Assembly: GCA_018816485.1 (NCBI GenBank)
Contig: JAHIVL010000049.1
Span: 1 to 32,525 of the forward strand
Length of the DNA stretch: 32,525 nt
Origin: Patescibacteria group bacterium
GTDB taxonomy: Bacteria > Patescibacteriota > Microgenomatia > UBA1400 > PJMF01
Reading direction: 5' to 3'
Each line of letters begins with the position of its first letter. Within the stretch, counting starts at the first letter, position 1. Positions 1-6,803 of the stretch are shown one piece after another. The notes below the pieces were generated by a model. It saw only the letters and a list, made by a program, of their open reading frames with translations, made no database searches and was not told where the DNA came from. A program made the translations under genes and the position numbers.

Positions 1-1
1 A

Positions 2-434
2 AAGGAAATACTAGAATTTCAAGAAAAATTTAGAGCAGTAATTTATGCCGAAACTAAAACACTATGCGGATAATTCCGACCAAGAAAGATTTAAAAAAGC
101 TTACAGGTCTTTAAGACATAACTTTAAATATACCCTTACCCATTTTGATCATCCTGGGATGATGAGAGATAACAATATAATTGAGTGTTTTAATGGAATT
201 ATTAAACCAAGACTTAAGTTAATGAAAGGTTTTAAAAAATATGAAAATATGGATCGATACTTAAAATTATTTATTCTTAACTACAGATTCCACAAGCTTA
301 AAGAGAGTAGATTTGAAGAACGAAGAGGTCTTTGTCCACTTGAATGTGCCGAAGTTGTTTTACCAGAAATCAACAACTTTTTGACCTTTTTGAGAGATTC
401 ACTAAAACTTGATTATACTAGCTCTAGCCCGTGA
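2..434 (+). pseudogene. DDE transposase C-terminal remnant, frameshifted and cut by the window edge
   Basis: The open frame from ATG 45 to TGA 434 encodes the C-terminal part of a DDE-type insertion-sequence transposase. The segment NNIIECFNGIIK followed by PRLKLMKGFKK is the usual surrounding of the catalytic Glu, and a basic tail with RGLCPLE follows. In the next frame (positions 2-73) the residues KEILEFQEKF-RAVIYA read like the preceding transposase region but stop at 71-73, so the coding sense appears to switch frame between about 45 and 75. The 5' part is outside the window. No terminal inverted repeat was found. A dead IS copy is more likely than programmed frameshifting because no clear slippery heptamer is present. 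The IS family could not be assigned. Confidence 0.6.
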
Positions 435-602
435 TTTGGTTACCAGCGCCTTATCTTTAATAACACCCCCTGGGCTATAAAACTCATAGATCAACTGTGA
501 CATGACGACCTTTCAGAAAAACAAAAATCAAATAGGATATATTTTATCTAAATCGTTTAAGTGAGTTATTATTCTAGCAGACTTATGTCAAAATAGCAAA
601 AG
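435..602. other. Intergenic region between transposase remnant and mnmA
   Basis: This 168-nt gap holds no convincing gene, terminator hairpin or promoter. It may contain the decayed right end of the insertion sequence, but no inverted repeat can be paired inside the window. Confidence 0.4.
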
Positions 603-1760
603 TTATGAGACTATGCCACCTCCTAAGCAAATTATTTCATTGTTAGTTTTTTTATACTCTCCAGGGCATAAGTACCCTCTAGGGCATAAATAAAAAACAG
701 CAGACTGACCCTCAGCAATTCCTTGAATTGGTTTTTGGAGTTTCACTTGATAAGAGTTTTCGTCCTCAGCAGCTTTACTATCTGTTTTATTTAGCTCACA
801 TTTAAGAAGTTCACCGGTATGCCTGATTCTAACAAGAAGATTGTTTTTTTTGTCAGGGTTTTTATTTTCTGCAAGCTCTCTATTTTCTTTCGCAATCCAA
901 TGCTCATCACGAATTTTAAACTCATTGCTTAGAGTTTCGCCACCAAATCCAACAATTAACTGATTCTTTTCTGCCAATTTTTTAATTACATAAAATGGAG
1001 GAATGTTCTCTTTGTTGATAATAGTACCGTCATCTTGTTTTATAACAACTTTTTTATTTATTTGAAAACCACTTCTCTGCCCTATGGTGTAAAACCACAA
1101 GCCTTTATGAGTGCCAATTATATTTCCAGCACTATCAACAACATTTCCTGGATTTTCCCCTAGTCTTTCTTTTAAAAATTCGTGAACATTTATGTCGCCA
1201 ATAAAACAAATCCCCACAGAGTCTTTTTTATTTGAAACATGCAATCCCCGTTTTTCAGCTTCCGCTCTTACTTCAGTTTTATTTAAATCTTGAAGAGGGA
1301 AAAGTGTGTGAGAGATTTGGTCTTGATTCATTAAATACAGAAAGTATGTTTGATCTTTGTGTGTGTCTTTGGGAATGCAAAGTTGTTTTTTTGCAATTTT
1401 TGCATAATGCCCAGTCGCAACAAAATCAAACCCTTCATCCATAGCCCAATCATAAAATAAACCAAACTTAATTTCTTTATTGCACATCACGTCTGGATTT
1501 GGAGTTAGTCCTTTTTCATATTCTTTAAAAAAGTATTTCACGACGTTTTCTTTATATTCCTTTTTAAAGTCCAAAACTTTAAAAGGAATTCTGAGTTTAA
1601 GAGCAATTTGGAGCGCATCTTTACGATCTTCATCAATTCCACAGCCCGGAGTTTCCCAGCACTCTAAATATACGCCAGTAACATCGTAACCTTGCTCGAC
1701 TAGTAAGTGGGCACAAAGTGAGGAATCAACACCTCCGCTCATGCCTAAAGCAACTTTCAT
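603..1760 (-). CDS. mnmA: tRNA-specific 2-thiouridylase MnmA
   Basis: MnmA transfers sulfur to U34 of Lys, Glu and Gln tRNAs in the cytoplasm after activating the base with ATP. The PP-loop SGGVDSS is near residue 8. The two catalytic cysteines are visible: NPDVMCNKE (about C93) and SVGICFIG (about C185), with the conserved GHYAKI between them. The length of 385 residues is normal. An in-frame GTG lies upstream at 1811, but it touches a TATAAT box on its 5' side (1812-1817) and adds 17 residues unlike the family, so ATG 1760, directly before KVALGMSGG, is the better start. No Shine-Dalgarno sequence is seen. The gene is divergent from the ATP-grasp gene at 1833. The neighbouring genes do not suggest a sulfur-relay partner. 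Confidence 0.93.
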   Translation of the reverse strand: MKVALGMSGGVDSSLCAHLLVEQGYDVTGVYLECWETPGCGIDEDRKDALQIALKLRIPFKVLDFKKEYKENVVKYFFKEYEKGLTPNPDVMCNKEIKFGLFYDWAMDEGFDFVATGHYAKIAKKQLCIPKDTHKDQTYFLYLMNQDQISHTLFPLQDLNKTEVRAEAEKRGLHVSNKKDSVGICFIGDINVHEFLKERLGENPGNVVDSAGNIIGTHKGLWFYTIGQRSGFQINKKVVIKQDDGTIINKENIPPFYVIKKLAEKNQLIVGFGGETLSNEFKIRDEHWIAKENRELAENKNPDKKNNLLVRIRHTGELLKCELNKTDSKAAEDENSYQVKLQKPIQGIAEGQSAVFYLCPRGYLCPGEYKKTNNEIICLGGGIVS

Positions 1761-1811
1761 AAGAGATGATATTGTATCATTTTTAGAAATTACAACTATA
1801 ATACTCGTCAC

Positions 1812-1827
1812 ATTATAAATATATAAT
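1812..1827. promoter_or_regulatory. Overlapping divergent -10 boxes for mnmA and the ATP-grasp gene
   Basis: The segment carries TATAAT on the plus strand (1822-1827) and on the minus strand (1812-1817). The plus-strand box ends 5 nt before ATG 1833, which implies a leaderless transcript for the ATP-grasp gene. The minus-strand box would give mnmA a leader of about 45 nt. The two promoters overlap, so firing one should hinder the other. Confidence 0.55.
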
Positions 1828-1832
1828 TAAAT

Positions 1833-3068
1833 ATGCAAAAAGTAGTTCTCTTACTTGGAAAAGGTTTGCTTCAAAAGTTTGAAAAACATATCCTTAAGAT
1901 CAACCCAGCTTTAACGGCAGTAGAGTGTGGTTTTAACTTAGAAATACCAGAAAACTATTTTCAAAATTATTTGAATATTCCTAAAGGTGAAGAGCTAAAA
2001 TCAATTATTGAGTTCTGCAAAGATATGGAAGTTATTGGGGTAATTAATCGTAAAGATTATTATGAAAAGCTTCACGGAGAATTGGTTGATCATTTTCAAA
2101 TTCCTGGACCGTCATTTCATGCTGTGGATCAAGTAAGTAACAAGGCTAACTTACATCAACTTATGGAAGATATAAATTTGAATCTTTTTAGACCTAGAAC
2201 TATTACTTGTCAACTCGCCGAAGTGCAATCTTTATTAAAGAGTGTTCAGTTTCCTGTAATGATTAAGCCATTTGCTGGCGCTCATAGTAGAGGTGTCCAC
2301 AAGTTGGAGCAAGCTAGCGATTTTGATGAAGTTTACCCTCGTCTTTATGAGCATTTTAAAAATGAGTATGCGATTGATCAGCTAGATAGAGAAGATAGAA
2401 CTGTTTTAATTGAAGAATTTTTAATAGGGAAAATGGTTGTCCCAATTTGTTATATTGATAGTAAATACAAGGTTCACTTTATTTCTTTACTTAAAGTGGT
2501 AAGAGCCGTTGATGTTGGTCAGGATCATTATCAACTTATTTATCGCACTACTCCCTCTAATGTCAGAGAAAATATTCAACAAAAAATGCGTTTTGTTTTA
2601 CAGAAAATAGCTAAAGCAAGTAGGCTTAAGGAAACTTTTTTGGATCCAGAGTTTTTTGTTTATAAAGATAATATTTATTTAATTGAAATTAATGTCAGAA
2701 TGGGTGGGTTTAGACAAGAGTTAGCTATGCCTGCTTTTGATATTGACTTAGAAAAAATGATTACTCAATTAGCTCTTCGACAAGAAGTGGATGATCAGTT
2801 TAATGCTGTTGGAAGTGCTACCGCTTGTGAGATTTGGGAGCCAAAATCTGGAATCATAAAAAAGCTAAAACTTCCAAAGAGCAAGCACATTACTTGGAGC
2901 AAGCTTAATCTTCAAGAAGGTGATTTTTACGAAGCTCCACCTGAAGGCAATCATTCTTTGGGGAGTTTTTATGTTAGTGCTCCGGAGAAGTCCTTGAGTC
3001 TAGCAAGAGCGGTGCGCAACAAAATGATTATCGAATTTGAAGACGATGATTCTAGTTCTTACAATTAA
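1833..3068 (+). CDS. ATP-grasp ligase of unknown substrate
   Basis: A 411-residue ATP-grasp enzyme, a class that joins a carboxylate to an amine through an acyl phosphate. The N-terminal 110 residues form a pre-ATP-grasp region. The ATP-binding lysine is in FPVMIKPFAG with a small-residue loop AHSRGV, then VLIEEFLIGK, and the metal-binding segment is FLDPEFFVYKDNIY-LIEINVRMGG with the Glu/Asn pair. The layout resembles carbamoyl-phosphate-synthase-like carboxylate-amine ligases. Its 3' end overlaps the DUF1704 gene by 17 nt in the convergent direction, so the two transcripts are antisense at their ends. It sits beside a second ATP-grasp ligase and a 7TM protein, so a role in the same peptide-modifying pathway is possible but is only inferred. 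The start is fixed by the -10 box 5 nt upstream. Confidence 0.8.
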   Translation: MQKVVLLLGKGLLQKFEKHILKINPALTAVECGFNLEIPENYFQNYLNIPKGEELKSIIEFCKDMEVIGVINRKDYYEKLHGELVDHFQIPGPSFHAVDQVSNKANLHQLMEDINLNLFRPRTITCQLAEVQSLLKSVQFPVMIKPFAGAHSRGVHKLEQASDFDEVYPRLYEHFKNEYAIDQLDREDRTVLIEEFLIGKMVVPICYIDSKYKVHFISLLKVVRAVDVGQDHYQLIYRTTPSNVRENIQQKMRFVLQKIAKASRLKETFLDPEFFVYKDNIYLIEINVRMGGFRQELAMPAFDIDLEKMITQLALRQEVDDQFNAVGSATACEIWEPKSGIIKKLKLPKSKHITWSKLNLQEGDFYEAPPEGNHSLGSFYVSAPEKSLSLARAVRNKMIIEFEDDDSSSYN

Positions 3069-4062
3069 TTTTTGAGTATGATCCTTCTCGAGTGAGGTCC
3101 TTCTGCTCAAATCCATTAAATTCTCCTATTTTGTTCATATCATTAGCATATTTTTTTCTATCAAGTGTAAAAAAACTTGGAAGTTTTGGGGTGAAGTTTG
3201 GATTTAATTCTGCACTCAGGTCAGCATCTTCTTTAGCCATTTTTCCAAAATACAGATTTGTAATATCAAAATTATGATCTTTCAACCAATTCCAAGTTTC
3301 CACCATGCCTTCAAAATAGACTAGATCTTTGGTAAAACCACCGGGCTTACTTGTATCTGTTAATCCTCTTTTTTGTCTTAACGTAACCATCCATCTTCTT
3401 TGTGGATCTTGAATGTATTTTCCAAGCATTTTCCATGTTTCTGCAAACGAAGATTTTTGTGCATAACTGACTGCAAAATGTCTTATCGCCGAGATGAAAG
3501 CACTTTTATAAGTGTGTGGAATTAAAGAATGTAAAGAGGCTAATCCCTCTTCTGTATTTAAGTAATTTGAAAATCTGAACTTTTTTTTACGTTTGAACCA
3601 CGGTTGCTGTTTATAATTAATATTTCTTAGAGCATGGGTGCCAATTTCATGGTACATCGTTCCGATCAGTCCTTCTTTTCTAAAATCTACTGGCAGTCTA
3701 AGTTTTAATGTTTCGTTATTAATACTTGCTCTAGATACAAAAGATGAAGACCATGTAACATTGAATTTTTTATGAAGTTGATGCATGTGAAGAAAAGTTT
3801 TTATTGCTTTATCTACATATGATTGTGAAACTAATGGACCCTCCATCATGAAAAGATCATCTTCATTTCTGCCAAAATATGTTTTTTCAAGAATGTGTTT
3901 TGATAATTCTGAATATTGCTCATTAGGTAATCCATGCTCACTTAGTTTTTGTTGAGAAATCTCTTTTTCAAAAATGAATTGAGGATTGTAGGTATTATCG
4001 TTGAAGAACTTTTCTTTTTCTTCATTCAAGTTTGTTGGAATCAAATCAGTAATTAAACTCAT
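3052..4062 (-). CDS. DUF1704 (MATCAP/QEGLA-type) metallo-carboxypeptidase
   Basis: The 336-residue protein has the family hallmark HEIGTH (H138, E139, H143; HExxxH) and, about 28 residues later, NTEEGLA, where a Glu supplies the third metal ligand. The downstream GGFTKDLVYFEG is also typical. The eukaryotic members (MATCAP/KIAA0895L) remove C-terminal tyrosine from tubulin; the bacterial members are little studied and often lie near ATP-grasp ligases. No signal peptide is seen, so it should be cytoplasmic. Its ATG shares the base of the upstream stop (TAATG), so it is translationally coupled to the RimK-like ligase. I infer that it removes residues from a tail made by the neighbouring ligase; the substrate is unknown. 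Confidence 0.85.
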   Translation of the reverse strand: MSLITDLIPTNLNEEKEKFFNDNTYNPQFIFEKEISQQKLSEHGLPNEQYSELSKHILEKTYFGRNEDDLFMMEGPLVSQSYVDKAIKTFLHMHQLHKKFNVTWSSSFVSRASINNETLKLRLPVDFRKEGLIGTMYHEIGTHALRNINYKQQPWFKRKKKFRFSNYLNTEEGLASLHSLIPHTYKSAFISAIRHFAVSYAQKSSFAETWKMLGKYIQDPQRRWMVTLRQKRGLTDTSKPGGFTKDLVYFEGMVETWNWLKDHNFDITNLYFGKMAKEDADLSAELNPNFTPKLPSFFTLDRKKYANDMNKIGEFNGFEQKDLTREGSYSKINCKN

Positions 4063-5372
4063 TAGAGGTTTTGTCCTTGATTTCTATCTTTCTCAATATC
4101 TCCAACTAAGAATCCTTGCAAATCCATTCTTCCTAGTTCAATTTTATGTTTACTCTTATTTAATTTTTTGATAACAACCATTGCAGTTTTTTGCTTTTTA
4201 TTTTTGAGTTTGAATTTAACTTCAACGACGGGAACTTTTCCTTCAATACTTTCTTGTTGTCTCCATAGAAGATCGTCAATATCTAGTATTCCTAGCTGTT
4301 GAGCATATTTTTCACTTATAGCGGATCTATATCTAGATGTGTTTACAAGAGCGTTAGTTAAATGTCCTTTATTGTTATCATCAAAAATTGTAATTTCTGG
4401 TTTTGTTGGAATTACTTGAATTCCTTTTTCAATGTTTGCAGTGACAGTGAGATTGTGGGCAAAAAGCGCTTGAGAAATTTTTACTCCATGTTTGGCGTCT
4501 CTAATTTCCAAACCTTCTACACGCTCGAGTCTTTTTTTAAGTCCTGCTTTATTACATAGTTGAATTGAAAGCCCGGGGTAACCATTTAGTTCGACAATCA
4601 TTGGACCTTTGTCTGGATGAATAAATAGATCTGCGCCCATAAATACATAGCCCGCAGCCTCTGATGCTTTGACAGCTGTTTCGAGAATACTATTCCATTC
4701 AGGAATTTGGATTCCAGAAACGTTCTTTTTTGTCCCAGGAAATTTTGAAATTATGCCCGATTTTCCATTTACACCAAAGGTGGTAGTTCCAGTTGCCATG
4801 TCTATTCCCAAGCCCAATGCTCCTTGATCGAGGTTTGCTTTGCCCTTTGATTCTTTGGTTGGAATTCTAGTCATAGCCATTACTGGAACGCTATTAAAAA
4901 CTATTACTCTAATGTCTGGAGTGCCTTTGAATGAATATTTTATAAGATCTGGATGTGTAGAAATCATTTCTTCTACAATTGCTCTATGTGTACTACCCCA
5001 GGTGCTGAACTCACCATCTAAAATATTGCCAATGTGCAGATTCAACTCGGTGTCTGTGATAATTACTCCATCAGAAGTTTGCCATTCAAGTTTATCTGGG
5101 TTTTTACTTATAATAACTAGAATTCCTTTTCCAGCACTTCCACTTGCTGGTTTTATTACGAATGGAACTGGAATTGTTTCCCAATTAATATTATCTAGAT
5201 CACTTAGAGTTTCGAAAGTGTGAAAAACAGCAGCAGTTAGAATTTTGTATTTTCTTAGAAGTTCTTTTGTTTTTAGTTTAGAAAATCCATATTTTTTTGC
5301 AGAATAAGGATTTTTTTTGGTGTACTTATATCTTGCATTCATGCCTAAGATATGAGCAGGTTTAATTGCCAT
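4062..5372 (-). CDS. RimK-like alpha-L-glutamate-ligase-related ATP-grasp protein fused to a degenerate retropepsin-like domain
   Basis: The N-terminus HILGMNARYKY and the ATP-grasp core (FVIKPASGSAGKGI, RAIVEEMI, DIRVIVFN, GADLFIHPDKGPMIVELNGYPG) match the RimK-related ligases that pair with 7TM-transglutaminase membrane proteins (TIGR02291 from memory). Residues ~325-425 look like the PF05618/RimB retropepsin-like fold: ALVNTSRYRSAISEKYAQQLG where D-T-G-A is expected, then PVVEVKFKL, and IELGRMDLQGFLVG near the end. The catalytic Asp is Asn (N344), so the protease half is probably inactive and may only bind the peptide. A TTG at 5396 is in frame, but ATG 5372 has AGGA inside the previous stop codon, 8 nt upstream, so it is preferred. 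It lies between the 7TM gene (10-nt gap) and DUF1704 (TAATG overlap). Confidence 0.82.
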   Translation of the reverse strand: MAIKPAHILGMNARYKYTKKNPYSAKKYGFSKLKTKELLRKYKILTAAVFHTFETLSDLDNINWETIPVPFVIKPASGSAGKGILVIISKNPDKLEWQTSDGVIITDTELNLHIGNILDGEFSTWGSTHRAIVEEMISTHPDLIKYSFKGTPDIRVIVFNSVPVMAMTRIPTKESKGKANLDQGALGLGIDMATGTTTFGVNGKSGIISKFPGTKKNVSGIQIPEWNSILETAVKASEAAGYVFMGADLFIHPDKGPMIVELNGYPGLSIQLCNKAGLKKRLERVEGLEIRDAKHGVKISQALFAHNLTVTANIEKGIQVIPTKPEITIFDDNNKGHLTNALVNTSRYRSAISEKYAQQLGILDIDDLLWRQQESIEGKVPVVEVKFKLKNKKQKTAMVVIKKLNKSKHKIELGRMDLQGFLVGDIEKDRNQGQNL

Positions 5373-5382
5373 AATCAAATTC

Positions 5383-6366
5383 CTATTCTTCTTCAATTAG
5401 TGATCTGAATCTCAGACGTTCACTTACTCTTAAACCTGTAAATTTTCCGATAAGAATATTAATTAATCCAGGTGCCAATAGCAATAGTTCTGGTTCTGAA
5501 AGGGCTAGTTTTTGTAATGGTTCGAATTTCAGTAAGAATCCTGAGAAAACAGCTAGTCCAATTGTTTCAATTGTTAGTGCTAAGGCCTCGCTTTGCTTTG
5601 TTTTTGCCTGAGCGTCTAAGAAATTTTCTGCTAAAAGAACTAAGATTAATATTGGAAAAATATTTACACTTAAAAGCGTTACTAGTTTAATAAAAGGTGC
5701 TAACATTAGTACAATAAAAATTCCCAAGGAGACCATCCAAAGCATAAGAGAAGTTCTTGGCAAGTATGACAGCTTAGCTCTACCAAGAATTTTTCTCGAA
5801 ACCACAGCTGTTAAGGCGATCACTAAGAAAATTATTAGCCCTTCAATAACACCTGTGGATACAAGAGCAACTGAGAGAACAGCTGGAATATAAATTCCAA
5901 AGCCTCTAAGTCCGATAATGTGTCTTGATGCCGCAATCAAAGATGCGATTAAAGGAAATAGGATGATAAGAACAATAACGTTAACTTGCAATCCATTGGA
6001 AACTGCTGTTCTAATTGCGTGTTGGATGAAATTATTCCAGCTCAAACTTTCTGGTGGATTCTCATCCATGTATGTTTCCAGTTTTGTTTTCTGTTTACCA
6101 CTAGTCTCGGTAATATCTTGATCTTTTTTTTCTTGGATTTTTTCTACGACTTCTGCCGATGGTGATGCTAATTTTGAAGAATCAGTTGCCGTTGCTTCAG
6201 TTGTTGCTTCTATTGCTGAGTCAGTGGCTCCAAGCACAGCTTCGATGTTGGTATTTATTTCTGCATTTTGTAGTGTGGCTGCTTGGACTGAACTAGGAAA
6301 AAAAGACTTTGATCCTAGGGCAAAACCAAATAAAATTAAGAAAGTTAAATAAAGTATTTTTTTCAT
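5383..6366 (-). CDS. 7TM-transglut (UUP1-like) membrane protein with signal peptide
   Basis: The 327-residue protein starts with a clear signal peptide (MKKILYLTFLILFGFALG, cleavage near VQA). About 100 polar, Thr/Ala/Glu-rich residues follow, then seven hydrophobic segments from ~105 to ~315. The GLRGFGIYIPAVL motif, SYLPRTSLML, a hydrophilic turn with AKTKQSEAL, and the closing GKFTGLRVSERLRFR correspond to the 7TM_transglut domain (PF14402). In well-known members an inactive transglutaminase domain precedes the 7TM; here that domain is missing and only a short linker remains. It heads the unit 7TM, RimK-like ligase, DUF1704. A TATAAT box ends 5 nt before the ATG. It probably anchors or presents the substrate of the cytoplasmic ligase at the membrane. 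Confidence 0.82.
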   Translation of the reverse strand: MKKILYLTFLILFGFALGSKSFFPSSVQAATLQNAEINTNIEAVLGATDSAIEATTEATATDSSKLASPSAEVVEKIQEKKDQDITETSGKQKTKLETYMDENPPESLSWNNFIQHAIRTAVSNGLQVNVIVLIILFPLIASLIAASRHIIGLRGFGIYIPAVLSVALVSTGVIEGLIIFLVIALTAVVSRKILGRAKLSYLPRTSLMLWMVSLGIFIVLMLAPFIKLVTLLSVNIFPILILVLLAENFLDAQAKTKQSEALALTIETIGLAVFSGFLLKFEPLQKLALSEPELLLLAPGLINILIGKFTGLRVSERLRFRSLIEEE

Positions 6367-6371
6367 ATAGT

Positions 6372-6377
6372 ATTATA
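6372..6377 (-). promoter_or_regulatory. -10 box of the 7TM gene (leaderless)
   Basis: A perfect TATAAT on the minus strand ends 5 nt upstream of ATG 6366. Transcription would begin at or next to the start codon. No strong -35 element was identified. Confidence 0.55.
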
Positions 6378-6396
6378 ACATTTTGGAGCTGTAAAT

Positions 6397-6416
6397 AGAC
6401 CCTAGAGCTTAGGTCT
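6397..6416 (-). terminator. Weak hairpin after the PF04020 gene
   Basis: An AGACC(C)TA / TAGGTCT inverted repeat with a one-base bulge lies just after the stop of the small membrane protein. Only a few T residues follow on the minus strand, so it is a weak or Rho-like end at best. Confidence 0.35.
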
Positions 6417-6422
6417 CAGAGT

Positions 6423-6779
6423 TTAAAGTAGCTTTTTTAATAATGAGTGTATAAAGCCAATTAAAAATGAAACAAAAATGAGTGACCAAAACTGATTAAA
6501 TTTAGTGCCATAAATAATCATGTTTTGAATGTGAAATCCTGGAACCAAATATGTGCTTAACCAAAGTAAAAAAATATTTATTATTCCAGAGAATAACCCC
6601 AAAGTAACTACATTAACAGGTAAAAATAAAATTTTTAGAACAGGTCTTACCAAAGAATAAAGAATTGTTAAAACTATACTTGCAATAATTAGAGTTACAA
6701 AGCTACTAAATCCGACTGTTGGTAGCGCCCAAGCCAAGATTGCCAATGTAACTCCTGTGGTTAAAATTGATTTGAACAT
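6423..6779 (-). CDS. PF04020 (Phage_holin_4_2 / YvlD-like) four-helix membrane protein
   Basis: A 118-residue protein made almost wholly of four transmembrane segments. SLVRPVLKILFLPVNVVTLGLFSGIINIFLLWL is the family signature region (R-P followed by K-x-x-x-L-P-x-N-x-x-T-x-G-L). Despite the Pfam name it is a normal chromosomal membrane protein and not a phage holin. Its function is unknown. A TATAAT box ends 6 nt before the ATG, so it is likely transcribed as a leaderless message separate from uvrC, which ends 24 nt upstream. Confidence 0.85.
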   Translation of the reverse strand: MFKSILTTGVTLAILAWALPTVGFSSFVTLIIASIVLTILYSLVRPVLKILFLPVNVVTLGLFSGIINIFLLWLSTYLVPGFHIQNMIIYGTKFNQFWSLIFVSFLIGFIHSLLKKLL

Positions 6780-6785
6780 TAATTA

Positions 6786-6791
6786 ATTATA
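6786..6791 (-). promoter_or_regulatory. -10 box of the PF04020 membrane protein gene
   Basis: TATAAT on the minus strand ends 6 nt before ATG 6779, the same leaderless geometry as at several other operon heads in this window. Confidence 0.5.
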
Positions 6792-6803
6792 GCAGATGTT
6801 ATT

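Noticed and set aside
45..75. Programmed ribosomal frameshift in the transposase
   Set aside because: No convincing slippery heptamer followed by a structure; simple decay explains the stop at 71-73.
1341..1348. AAAGTATG inside mnmA as a further operator copy
   Set aside because: It is a single unit, lies within coding sequence and lacks the 10-bp tandem partner.
6423..6779. Prophage holin
   Set aside because: The Pfam family name is misleading; there are no other phage genes and the family is a general bacterial membrane protein.
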